From positions 1-40,358 of the forward strand of contig JAFRST010000029.1 in assembly GCA_017427465.1 (NCBI GenBank): a DNA stretch of 40,358 nucleotides, given 5' to 3'. A program made the translations under genes and the position numbers. The notes under the pieces are model-generated. The model was not told where the DNA came from, ran no database searches, and saw only the letters and a program-made list of their open reading frames with translations. This document shows, in pieces, positions 1-7,112 of the stretch (position 1 is its first letter; each line of letters begins with the position of its first letter). The DNA is from Clostridiales bacterium. GTDB taxonomy: Bacteria; Bacillota; Clostridia; Saccharofermentanales; Saccharofermentanaceae.

Positions 1-30
1 ACCACTAAACTATATCTTGCTTCGGCGCGC

Positions 31-62
31 TGTTCCAGCCCGATCGCGATCGGGCTGGAACA
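31..62. repeat. 32-bp perfect palindrome
   Basis: The arm TGTTCCAGCCCGATCG (31-46) is followed directly by its exact reverse complement (47-62), with no spacer. No T-run follows on either side, so it is not a classic terminator. It lies about 750 bp upstream of a parA-type gene. A binding site for a partition, replication or recombination protein is possible but unproven. The TGTTCCA heptamer of the arm recurs near 174-180. Confidence 0.75.
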
Positions 63-182
63 AACATTCATTGCAAAAGTAAACCTAAAGCTTTTTGTGT
101 TATTCAGTTGTCAAAGTTCAGTTTTAGTTTTTCAATCAAAGCTCTGATTATCTGAATTTTAACAAGACGTTTGTTCCATTAA

Positions 183-256
183 TGGGACTAAGCGCTCAAC
201 GCAAATGCAAATGGGGTTCAACGTGGGATTCAAATGGGATTGAGTTGACTGGGATT
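183..256. repeat. Iteron-like cluster of TGGGATT heptamers
   Basis: Five direct copies or near-copies of TGGGATT occur at 183-189 (TGGGACT), 212-218 (TGGGGTT), 224-230, 235-241 and 250-256; the last three are identical. Spacings are irregular (29, 12, 11 and 15 bp). The cluster precedes a terminator and a parA gene. Clusters like this can be replication iterons or partition-protein sites, but the irregular phase and short unit keep this tentative. Confidence 0.4.
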
Positions 257-307
257 ATATTACCCTTTCATCAATATTCCGTTTTTCTAGTAAAGGGCAA
301 TAAATCT

Positions 308-350
308 GGCTCGATCTGTAACCGTTTTGGGACAGATCGGGCCTTTTTTT
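308..350 (+). terminator. Rho-independent terminator
   Basis: A 12-bp stem pairs 308-319 with 332-343, with one G-U pair, and is followed by seven T residues (344-350). It would end transcription entering from the left. No gene of more than about 60 codons that I trust precedes it inside the window, so it may end a small RNA or an off-window transcript. Confidence 0.8.
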
Positions 351-439
351 ATTACATTTTCAATTTTCCGCCAAAAACACCCCTGACAAAACGGCTTCTC
401 AGTTCAGTAAAGGTGAAGAGAGATTTTTTCACTCTTCAC

Positions 440-770
440 CGGACCTTGACAACTGAATATTACCAAGCCGTAAGGAACGTTACTTGTACCGGAGTTAAAA
501 TTCCAAGCCAAGTTGACTTCGACCGCGCGAAGACCTTCTTCAGAAGAGAGCGATAACGGGGATAAGTCAGAATCGGGATTGCACCCCGAGGGAGGCGATG
601 ACAGGTACAAAGTGATAATGATACTTCTGCGTAGTCACAGGCTGAGCGTTGAAGCGGGATTTGTCCTCCCGTGAGCCGTCGCACCCAATGAGCGCAGCGG
701 GGCAGAAAGCCACCGGGGTGAGAGTCCCATGATCTCGTAGTTAGCAATGCGAGAGCCTTAAGGTTTTTAT
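440..770 (+). ncRNA. Candidate structured RNA or leader upstream of parA
   Basis: This long interval has no convincing gene but holds many complementary pairs: CTTCG/CGAAG (517-521/528-532), CTTCT/AGAAG (535-539/542-546), TCGGG/CCCGA (573-577/585-589), CGGGA/TCCCG (655-659/667-671), TCTCG/CGAGA (733-737/750-754) and a long-range pair of 482-490 with 604-613 with one bulge. A further hairpin, 412-420/432-440, lies just upstream. It is GC-richer than its AT-rich flanks and ends about 25 bp before the parA ribosome site. I do not recognise a named RNA family or riboswitch. It could be a long mRNA leader, an independent RNA of a mobile element, or a decayed intron-like element. Covariation has not been tested. 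Confidence 0.4.
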
Positions 771-809
771 AAACACTATTTCTCTAAAACTAAAAAGGAG
801 GAAAAAGCA

Positions 810-1646
810 TTGGAAGACAAATGCAAAGTGATTGCCATCGCCAACCAAAAAGGCGGCGTTGGGAAAACAACCACTGCAGTCAACCTAGGAGTCGCATTAG
901 CGCGTAGAGGATTAAGTGTCTTGATCATCGATTCCGATCCGCAGAATTCCTGTACTCGGTGTTGTAAGATCAACGATCCCGACTCGCTAGATGTAACTCT
1001 TTCAGAGCTTATGTCATATGAGATGACTGGAGAAGATAAGGATTATATATTAATTAATAATGCTATAAAGCAGTTCGAGAACATCGACCTTATCCCATCC
1101 AACATCAGCTTATCTGGTACAGAAACAGCTCTATTTAATTGCATGAGTCGTGAATCAGTGCTGAAAAGAACCATTGAGCCTTTCAGGAAGAGTTACGATA
1201 TCATCCTGATTGACTGTATGCCCTCACTTGGAATGATGACCATCAACGCTCTAGTCGCTGCTGATTCGGTCATTATCCCCTGTGAACCGTCTTTCCTATC
1301 AGTTAAGGGTTTGGATCTCTTGCTTCATTCAATAGCAAAGATAAAAAGACAGATTAACCCTTCACTTCAGATTGACGGCGTACTCATGACAATGGTCGAT
1401 TCCAGAACCATCAACGCCAGAGAGATCACAAACGCCTTACGTGAGGCTGTGGGGCTAAATATTAATGTATTTAATACAGAGATCCCCCGGTCTGTAAGAG
1501 CTACTGAATGTCCGAATGTTGGAAAAAGCATATTCGGACACGATCCCGATGGTAAGGTGGCAACGGCTTATGCAGAATTGGCTAAGGAGGTGATCGGCCT
1601 TGAGAGAAAAGCCCAAGTTAGACCTAGGCCTCACGGCTTACGATGA
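810..1646 (+). CDS. parA: ParA/Soj-family partition ATPase
   Basis: A 278-residue deviant-Walker ATPase of the ParA/Soj/MinD superfamily. The Walker A motif KGGVGKTT is at residues 14-21, with the second lysine near the start (K14) typical of ParA; IIDSDPQ near residue 40 and ILIDCMPS near 132 are the switch and Walker B regions. Length fits chromosomal or plasmid ParA without an N-terminal HTH. Translation probably starts at TTG 810, behind an AAAAGGAGG ribosome site at 794-802. Family members bind DNA nonspecifically and move ParB-parS complexes to segregate DNA. It overlaps the start of a broken parB in another frame, the usual parAB order. Palindromic and repeated DNA upstream suggests a plasmid- or ICE-derived partition locus. 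Without an intact ParB here it may be nonfunctional or act with a ParB elsewhere. Confidence 0.9.
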   Translation: MEDKCKVIAIANQKGGVGKTTTAVNLGVALARRGLSVLIIDSDPQNSCTRCCKINDPDSLDVTLSELMSYEMTGEDKDYILINNAIKQFENIDLIPSNISLSGTETALFNCMSRESVLKRTIEPFRKSYDIILIDCMPSLGMMTINALVAADSVIIPCEPSFLSVKGLDLLLHSIAKIKRQINPSLQIDGVLMTMVDSRTINAREITNALREAVGLNINVFNTEIPRSVRATECPNVGKSIFGHDPDGKVATAYAELAKEVIGLERKAQVRPRPHGLR

Positions 1647-1764
1647 TCTCTTTAAAAACGAGCAGGAACTTGCAGAAAGCAAGCTCCCAAAGATTTACGA
1701 TATTCCCATAGGGCTTATCGATGATTTCCCTGATCACCCGTTCAAGTACTGCGCCTGTTATTGA
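1600..1764 (+). pseudogene. parB: Truncated ParB N-terminal fragment
   Basis: A TTG start at 1600 behind a strong AAGGAGGTGA ribosome site opens a frame overlapping the end of parA, as expected for parB. The first 49 residues read like a mobile-element ParB N-terminus, including the stretch IPIGLIDDFPDHPFK, which normally leads into the ParB nuclease-like domain. After HPFK at about 1746 the frame gives five unrelated residues and stops at 1762-1764. ParB proteins are usually near 300 residues, so over 80 percent is missing. The breakpoint at about 1746 looks like a deletion or recombination junction, or an assembly join. The intact ribosome site suggests the loss is recent. Confidence 0.75.
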
Positions 1765-1783
1765 ACTTACAGTTGATAACATA

Positions 1784-2380
1784 TTACTTTCCCTTCCCCG
1801 CTATCTTCTCAGGATCGGCGCCTTCATTCAGAATGAACGCATCAGCAGCTTTATTGATCATTTCCATCATCTCTTTATCAGTTCCCTTGAGAACCCCTGT
1901 CGCAAGCATCGTCGCAATGCCGTGTGAATAAATGATGGTATTCCTCACAAAACGGATCACCTGCTCCTCATTAAGTCCGGTCTGCTCTGCGATCATGGCG
2001 ATCATCTCTTTATTTTTAGCCCTGCCAATATCCTTAAGGTTATAGGGCCTGCCCATAGGGCTCTCGCCCAGATAAAGGAACTTAAAAAGATTCGGTTCCT
2101 TGAGCGCCATCTTCACATAGGACCTGCCCAGGAATTCAAAGCTCTCAAGTTTGTTCTCATAACTTGAAGCAGCCTTCTTCGCGGCATAAGCCATCGCATA
2201 TTCAGAGAGGGCCCGCCTTAGTCCGGTCATGTTCTCGAAATGCCATACAATAGGCTGAGTCGAACACCCGATCTCAGATGCCAGTGTCTTAACATTGACC
2301 GATGCATAGCCGTCCCTGATGAGCATCTTCAACGCTGCTTTCAAAATAACTTCTCTTGATATAGTAGTTTTACGCGCCAT
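1784..2380 (-). CDS. TetR/AcrR-family transcriptional regulator
   Basis: A 198-residue protein with a typical TetR N-terminal helix-turn-helix (about residues 5-50: REVILKAALKMLIRDG, then VKTLASEIGCSTQPIVWHF) and an all-helical C-terminal ligand/dimer domain. ATG 2380 is preferred over a GTG three codons upstream because GGAAAG lies about 9 nt before it. Family members repress nearby genes, often exporters, and usually themselves, until a small ligand binds. The only gene on its upstream side in the same direction is a decayed membrane-protein remnant, so its original target may be lost. A promoter with an inverted repeat over the start region (2396-2449) suggests autoregulation. Confidence 0.85.
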   Translation of the reverse strand: MARKTTISREVILKAALKMLIRDGYASVNVKTLASEIGCSTQPIVWHFENMTGLRRALSEYAMAYAAKKAASSYENKLESFEFLGRSYVKMALKEPNLFKFLYLGESPMGRPYNLKDIGRAKNKEMIAMIAEQTGLNEEQVIRFVRNTIIYSHGIATMLATGVLKGTDKEMMEMINKAADAFILNEGADPEKIAGKGK

Positions 2381-2395
2381 AGGAGTCACTTTCCA

Positions 2396-2449
2396 TAAAC
2401 AAAATTATATAATCCTGTTTATATTATACAGCGAATCAAAAACTGTCAA
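2396..2449 (-). promoter_or_regulatory. Promoter and candidate operator of the TetR gene
   Basis: On the minus strand, TTGACA (2444-2449) and TATAAT (2423-2428) are 15 bp apart, short of the ideal 17. Just downstream, TAAACA (2396-2401) and TGTTTA (2416-2421) form a 6-bp inverted repeat with a 14-bp spacer, placed where transcription should begin. That placement suits TetR-type autorepression. The arms are short and AT-rich, so chance is possible. Confidence 0.5.
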
Positions 2450-2468
2450 CACCCGAGGATGGGCAGAA

Positions 2469-2690
2469 TCAAGTCTCAACCTTGTCTTTGGATTTGAGCT
2501 TATCGAGGATTAAACGCTTTATAAGGTATGCCAATACTACAGCAAGCGCAAAGTAGATAATGGGCACGATAACGAAGCATTTTTCGGGCAGCTTGATTAC
2601 TTAACAAAAGCAATGTAGGTACTGCCACTATTACTGCCCCAAACACTGCCACTAACCAATTATAGTTATTCGCATCTATAGGACTTTATT
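2469..2690 (-). pseudogene. Decayed C-terminal fragment of a membrane protein
   Basis: Reading the minus strand from about 2690, one frame gives a hydrophobic segment (NNYNWLVAVFGAVIVAVPTLLLL). Near 2600 the coding signal shifts to another frame giving KCFVIVPIIYFALAVVLAYL followed by a basic tail KSKDKVET and a stop at 2469-2471. Together they look like the last two membrane helices and cytoplasmic tail of an integral membrane protein, broken by a frameshift and lacking a start. An acyltransferase-3 or transporter C-terminus is possible; I cannot assign the family. It lies directly upstream of the TetR gene on the same strand. Confidence 0.45.
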
Positions 2691-2759
2691 GAATAATCAG
2701 CATCAGGGAAGCCTTGAAAATAAAGAGTTTTGGAAGAATTTGGAAGTTGTCACTTTAGT

Positions 2760-2872
2760 AGAGGTTTGCGCCCCCCTTCTCCGCCATAACAGATTAAGAA
2801 GTCCCGGAAAGCCTTATTTCTGGGGCTTTTTCATTTTTGCAAAACCCCAAATGCAACAAAAGTGCAACAAAA
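2760..2872 (+). other. Possible integration-site remnant (tRNA 3'-end-like plus repeats)
   Basis: 2760-2786 resembles a degenerate tRNA T-arm followed by an acceptor strand ending CTCCGCCA, as in many serine tRNAs, and a terminator-like hairpin follows at once. No complete tRNA can be formed with the upstream sequence. Two TGCAACAAAA copies (2852-2861 and 2863-2872) lie just beyond, 11 bp apart, like integrase arm sites. This arrangement is what a tyrosine-integrase element leaves at a tRNA target. No integrase is present, so it is an inference. Confidence 0.3.
2806..2832 (+). terminator. Terminator-like hairpin
   Basis: AAAGCC (2808-2813) pairs with GGCTTT (2824-2829) and a T-rich run follows. 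It sits about 20 nt after the tRNA-3'-end-like sequence, which is where a tRNA gene terminator would be. Confidence 0.5.
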
Positions 2873-2904
2873 CGTGTAAAGGAACCCCCTTTTATTCCGG
2901 GATT

Positions 2905-3072
2905 AAATCGCACATTTGTATTCCACTCTCCTGCAGCCTATTCTTGGTAATAAAAGCAAGGAGGCTTTTATGATCGTTATTTGGGGTGGTTCTCTGGCTG
3001 TTCTCCTCTCACAGCTGCAGAAAACTCAAAGTAAAAAAGTTGTGCCAGCACCCTAAGTGAAATCGCACATTT
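2905..3072. repeat. 13-bp direct repeats flanking a small ORF
   Basis: AAATCGCACATTT occurs at 2905-2917 and again at 3060-3072, both in the same orientation, 155 bp apart, bracketing the 28-codon ORF at 2970-3056. They could be ends or internal sites of a lost insertion sequence, or paired regulator sites. No matching terminal inverted repeats or transposase were found. Confidence 0.5.
2970..3056 (+). CDS. Possible 28-residue small protein
   Basis: ATG 2970 lies behind a strong AAGGAGG site with good spacing. The product has a short hydrophobic N-terminal half (MIVIWGGSLAVLLSQLQ) and a basic tail ending KKVVPAP. It could be a small membrane peptide, a toxin-like peptide, or a translated leader, and it is bracketed by 13-bp direct repeats. 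Nothing in the sequence fixes a function. The ribosome site is the main support; an open frame of this length alone would mean little. Confidence 0.35.
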   Translation: MIVIWGGSLAVLLSQLQKTQSKKVVPAP

Positions 3073-3195
3073 TTCAGTTTTTGTTTGATACATTAAGATT
3101 CGGGAAAGTGGTTAGGAAATTGACAGGCTATCAGCAAAAGCATCTGTTCTTTTACTTTTAGCCAAGTTATTCTTAATCAAGGGGGGACCAAGATC

Positions 3196-3975
3196 ATGAA
3201 GTCTTTAGTTAAACTGTTACTCAGCATAGGAATCAAGTTGGCATTAATTGCATTGCTTTATGCTATTGCTATGGGATTAAGCAGTTGCAGAGGTTGTTCT
3301 ATAGCCGAGACATCTTCTTTTAGCTCAGCAAATAACCAAGAAGCAAGTGAATCTGAAGATTCGCTTGTTGTAAATCCAAGTGATGCATCAGACTCTTCGA
3401 ATTCTTTGCAGGCTAATGGAACAGATCCGAATAGTAATATCGAAAACAAGAATACGGATGTTACTAGAAACGAAGAGGTTGCAAATCCAACAGAACAAAC
3501 ACGACAAGATGCTAGTAATCCAGGATACGTAAGCAACAACCCGGAAGATAATAATTCAGATTCCGCGCACGCACAAGTGACGTCAACTTCCGCTCCGACA
3601 GCTGCTCCTGCCGCTACATCAACTCCCACACCGACGTCAAGTCCTGTGCCTACGGCTACTTCAACACCAGAACCGACTTCTGAACCCGCTTCGACTCCCA
3701 CGCCTACTCCGACACCTAAACCTGTCTGGGGTTGGGCGAATGCGAAGGGAACTATCAAAACGACATACGATTCAGCCTCTAAAGGAAGTAATATCCCGAT
3801 CGAAATTCCAAATATGCCCGTAAGTGGCGAGACCTGTGACGGTGAACTTACAGGATATGGCAAATCAACAGATGCAACAGAAGAAGCCGTCTGGAATTAT
3901 CTTGATAACAAGTTCGGAGAAGATTTTTGTGGTGTGGGCCATCTTAAAGTCGTTGACGGATCCGTTCACTGGTAA
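3196..3975 (+). CDS. Ser/Thr/Pro-rich lipoprotein
   Basis: A 259-residue predicted lipoprotein. A basic N-terminus and a hydrophobic stretch (about residues 10-28) end in the lipobox LSSC, so lipidation would fall at about Cys31. Residues about 35-125 are Ser/Asn/Asp-rich and disordered-looking; 125-175 is a Thr/Pro/Ala linker with repeated TPTP and PTP units, typical of a wall-spanning stalk. The last 85 residues form a compact domain (from VWGWANAKG) with two cysteines, which I do not recognise. It should be displayed on the outer face of the membrane, with the C-terminal domain pushed out by the stalk. The start follows AAGGGGGGACC. It appears monocistronic with its own terminator at 4006-4039. 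Confidence 0.8.
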   Translation: MKSLVKLLLSIGIKLALIALLYAIAMGLSSCRGCSIAETSSFSSANNQEASESEDSLVVNPSDASDSSNSLQANGTDPNSNIENKNTDVTRNEEVANPTEQTRQDASNPGYVSNNPEDNNSDSAHAQVTSTSAPTAAPAATSTPTPTSSPVPTATSTPEPTSEPASTPTPTPTPKPVWGWANAKGTIKTTYDSASKGSNIPIEIPNMPVSGETCDGELTGYGKSTDATEEAVWNYLDNKFGEDFCGVGHLKVVDGSVHW

Positions 3976-4005
3976 ACACACTTAATCTTGTAGTTTTAGC
4001 CAAGC

Positions 4006-4039
4006 AAACCGTGAGAGAACAAATCTCTCGCGGTTTTTC
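4006..4039 (+). terminator. Rho-independent terminator after the lipoprotein gene
   Basis: An 11-12-bp stem (AACCGTGAGAGA with TCTCTCGCGGTT, one T-G pair) closed by a short ACAAA loop and followed by a T-run. It lies about 30 bp after the stop of the lipoprotein gene. Confidence 0.85.
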
Positions 4040-4056
4040 TTTGCCCTACTGATAAA

Positions 4057-4458
4057 CTAAACGGTTTCTTCTAAAAACTCTTTCGCTATTACTTCCATTA
4101 TCACGTGATCATCCCAGGCACTGCAAATTATCAGACTGTTTATTTCTTGCGGTACATCTTTATTCTCACAATTAAACTGACTGACAGCCATTTCATGAAA
4201 CAGATCTGAATCTCTGCCAATTCTGATATCACCGATATCTTCATCCAGTCCTGAATAATTCATTATTCCATAAAAACCATTACATCTGATCCTTATGCGC
4301 TTCTCATCCCAAGTTTTGATAATTATCTCTGCTTTCCCGGCACTAATATTCAGACTTTCAATTCTGGAATCATTGTTTGCTATTCTTTCAAAACTCATAT
4401 TCAACCCATTTCCCATGACTATATCATCCTCTATATCATTATGTGATAAGTACTGCAT
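4057..4458 (-). CDS. Hypothetical small acidic protein
   Basis: A soluble acidic protein of 133 residues if translation starts at ATG 4458, which has GAGGTG five nt upstream; an in-frame ATG at 4473 would add five residues but lacks a clear site. No signal peptide, membrane segment or recognised motif is visible. The alternating hydrophobic/charged pattern suggests mostly beta structure. It lies downstream of the large solute-binding lipoprotein gene on the same strand, about 100 bp away, so read-through is possible. Length and composition resemble many single-domain immunity-like or DUF proteins of Firmicutes, but there is no toxin gene nearby to support that. Confidence 0.6.
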   Translation of the reverse strand: MQYLSHNDIEDDIVMGNGLNMSFERIANNDSRIESLNISAGKAEIIIKTWDEKRIRIRCNGFYGIMNYSGLDEDIGDIRIGRDSDLFHEMAVSQFNCENKDVPQEINSLIICSAWDDHVIMEVIAKEFLEETV

Positions 4459-4560
4459 ATTCACCTCGATCAATAAGACTGAACCGCAGTGCTTTCTACA
4501 CTGGAAGGATTAGATTCAACATATTTAATCATCTTATCTAAAACATCGGTAAGACATTAA

Positions 4561-6942
4561 TCATCCTCGTTCATCCAAAACCTTCTGGGCTCTGTCTTGA
4601 GCAATCGATATTACCGAATCCAAATCTTTCTGACCGGTAAAATACGCCGGCATCTCCTCAATGAGTATGATACTTAACGCTGAATCCGTTGAATTCATTC
4701 TCGAACAACTGAGAATAACCTTATCCAGATCGTTAATTGTCTCCTCTGAATACATTTTCCTGACATCAGATGAGCCGGAGTTATAGTAATCGACGGCCGT
4801 TTTAGCTGCTTGTCTTATTGCTTCCCGATTAACTACCAATCTATCGCACATTGCAAAATTCAGCTGAACATCATCTGACAGCAACAACTTTACAAATTCG
4901 CCGCAGGCATCAATGTTCTTTGCTTGAGCGGAAACAGCAACAGACCGGCCTGGAGAAAACAACGGTCCTCTGCCATCTGAAGAAGGAATACCAAGAATAG
5001 CCGTGGCACCGCTTAATGCTTCTGTATCATAAAAATATGTGCTTATATGACCACACGAATTGTAAATGGCACATCTTCCCTCTTGGGTTGCGATAGTAAT
5101 ATCGTTAACGGCCACTCCCCAATTACTGCTGTTTTGCGGGACATTATCCATAACATACCTTGCAAGTTCCTTAAACTCCGGACTGGTGAAATCTGCCTTA
5201 CCGTCTTTAATGAACAGATCGCTTTCAGCACTGAACAGTTTTGCAAAATATACAGCTTGTCCGGCTCCAATTACATCTTTACCGTTCAAAGCACCCTTAA
5301 GAAATTCCTCATACTCTGCAGTCGTAAAACCTTTGCCTGAACTTCCTGCGTATTTTGAGTTTGTGTGTATGCCGTCGACTGCAAATGTAACCGGCAACTG
5401 ATAAAGAGCTCCATCATACTTCGCACCATCGATAACATTTGTATAGTATTTATCCGGATCAAGCGTTCCGACATATGGAGTAAGATCTGCAAGATAATTT
5501 GAATTGTTCAGAAGTCCGAACGAGGCGGTATCCAATAATATATCCGGGCCATTGCCGTTGATAATATCTATGGCCAGGGCATTGCTCATTTTTGTTTTTG
5601 CACTCAGGTTATATTCATCCGCTTCATCCTGACTGTTAAAGCCTAAATTGTAGTCGATATAACTATTTAAATTGTACCGGTCTGAAACTTGAATATAGTA
5701 ACCGCTGTTCGCCTCATTAAATCTGATAACTGCATCAGCAGTCGTATAATCTAATTCACCATTGGCAGCATACAGTTCGAGCACTGTCTTGCCCGCATGC
5801 GGATTCTGACTGGCTTTTTTAAATTCATAGATAACAAATTCCGACTGCACATCTTTTATAAAACTTCCCTGTTGCGAAACATTTCCACAAAGAAGGAAGG
5901 AGTCTTCCTTGCATTCGGCTACATAGAAGAAATTCAGTGTATGTCTGTTGATACTGCACCAACTGTAATCGAAAACCGTTTCAGCAGTTTTCTTTTCTAA
6001 ATCGAGCCTTGATATACCAAGAGGAGAGGCAAAGTAAGTATTTCCGTCAGCGCCGGCGGTTAAATTGCCGTTAATGTATGGATCCAGCCATTTGTATTCT
6101 TCGTAATTGGTTGAAACAGCCGAGAACTGTTCAAGATCAAGAGAATAATACATACTGCCTTTTTCAGTTTCAGCATAGATCAAAGCAGTCGTATCTGTTA
6201 CCGGAAGAATAACATTTGCACTGAATATCTGAATTCCTTTACCATCAACATAAATGTCTCTTGAATTACCATCAGGCGAATAAACTCTTACTGTAAACCC
6301 AGTCAGTCCTGAGTCCCAATCCATGATTATTTCTGTTTTATACTCACCGACATTACGCGAACAGACAATAGTGTTTTTCTCATCGGCATCGACACTTCGG
6401 TTATCCAGAACATTTCCTGACAGCGGATCAATTATTGTTTCAATAATAGTAGTCTTGTTAGAAGAAGCATCGTATTTTAGTGAAGGTACTATAATCCTGC
6501 CATCGGCATATTCTATTGAATCAAAAACACCTTCAGGATAAATATCCTTTTTGACATTGATATGGTTGACCGTCTGATCCGCAACTCTGTCATAAACGGA
6601 TATTATAGGAGTAATTGATGCTTCATACTCCTGCATGTCGCTGTCACTTACAGAACTATTATCGCCAAGCAGCTCATAGTAGGCCGTTGCAACTGCGACA
6701 ATATATTTGTCATCTGCACCGGCTAAGTATACTCCTGTGAATGCAGCCGGCTTGCTCTCATCTATACCATAATCGATATTGATCTTCTTGTTCTCAAACC
6801 AAGGAAAATCAGCTGAAATCGTATCTTCACCGGAAAATGCGGCAGTCTCATCTACGTTATTTTTCTTATTGCATGCCAAAGTCGATACTGCCACAGCAAT
6901 GATCATCAAAACAGTACATATTCTAAGCAGCAATTTGTTCAT
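4561..6942 (-). CDS. Extracellular solute-binding lipoprotein with large N-terminal domain
   Basis: A 793-residue lipoprotein starting at ATG 6942, which has GGGGAG upstream; an upstream in-frame ATG at 6999 would put extra residues before the signal peptide. The signal peptide ends in lipobox TLAC. Residues about 380-793 match the family 1 (sugar-type) ABC solute-binding fold: a start like HAGKTVLELY, NGPDILLDTA, YQLPVTFAVDG and a C-terminal helix ending QKVLDERG. Residues about 40-375 form an extra beta-rich domain with repeated strand-turn patterns, perhaps propeller-like; that is inference. The usual binding protein is about 400-450 residues, so this is a fusion. No permease or ATPase gene adjoins it, so the partner transporter must be elsewhere or it acts as a surface sensor. 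A clear paralogue lies at 36111-38513. Confidence 0.85.
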   Translation of the reverse strand: MNKLLLRICTVLMIIAVAVSTLACNKKNNVDETAAFSGEDTISADFPWFENKKINIDYGIDESKPAAFTGVYLAGADDKYIVAVATAYYELLGDNSSVSDSDMQEYEASITPIISVYDRVADQTVNHINVKKDIYPEGVFDSIEYADGRIIVPSLKYDASSNKTTIIETIIDPLSGNVLDNRSVDADEKNTIVCSRNVGEYKTEIIMDWDSGLTGFTVRVYSPDGNSRDIYVDGKGIQIFSANVILPVTDTTALIYAETEKGSMYYSLDLEQFSAVSTNYEEYKWLDPYINGNLTAGADGNTYFASPLGISRLDLEKKTAETVFDYSWCSINRHTLNFFYVAECKEDSFLLCGNVSQQGSFIKDVQSEFVIYEFKKASQNPHAGKTVLELYAANGELDYTTADAVIRFNEANSGYYIQVSDRYNLNSYIDYNLGFNSQDEADEYNLSAKTKMSNALAIDIINGNGPDILLDTASFGLLNNSNYLADLTPYVGTLDPDKYYTNVIDGAKYDGALYQLPVTFAVDGIHTNSKYAGSSGKGFTTAEYEEFLKGALNGKDVIGAGQAVYFAKLFSAESDLFIKDGKADFTSPEFKELARYVMDNVPQNSSNWGVAVNDITIATQEGRCAIYNSCGHISTYFYDTEALSGATAILGIPSSDGRGPLFSPGRSVAVSAQAKNIDACGEFVKLLLSDDVQLNFAMCDRLVVNREAIRQAAKTAVDYYNSGSSDVRKMYSEETINDLDKVILSCSRMNSTDSALSIILIEEMPAYFTGQKDLDSVISIAQDRAQKVLDERG

Positions 6943-7112
6943 GTCATTCTCCCCAAAAAGACAAGCCCCTTCGATCAGCAGAGTGAGAAGGAGCTTCATC
7001 TATGCTTATTATATTCGAGGTGGGTGACCCTCTGCACTGCGAGTATTATATCAAATTCAATCCTTGTATTCGCGGCAATTCTCCGCCTAATTGATTTTTT
7101 CTTAAACACATC

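Noticed and set aside
182..556. 124-codon plus-strand ORF at the left edge
   Set aside because: It runs through the heptamer cluster, terminator and hairpins, has no ribosome site and gives an implausible protein. It is chance reading of noncoding DNA.
440..770. Group II intron, group I intron, cobalamin, c-di-GMP or retron RNA as the identity of the upstream segment
   Set aside because: I found none of their conserved cores (no domain V-like hairpin, no B12 box, no GEMM core, no reverse transcriptase), so no family name was assigned.
2689..2973. 94-codon plus-strand ORF over the att-like region
   Set aside because: It spans the tRNA-like end, a terminator and the TGCAACAAAA arms, with no ribosome site; composition is unlike the neighbouring genes.
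3258..3863. 201-codon minus-strand ORF opposite the Thr/Pro-rich lipoprotein
   Set aside because: It is the antisense of a repetitive coding region and has no ribosome site. The plus frame has a signal peptide, lipobox and terminator.
4057..4458. Toxin-antitoxin or immunity pair with a neighbouring gene
   Set aside because: No toxin-like partner lies next to it; the neighbours are a lipoprotein and a solute-binding protein.
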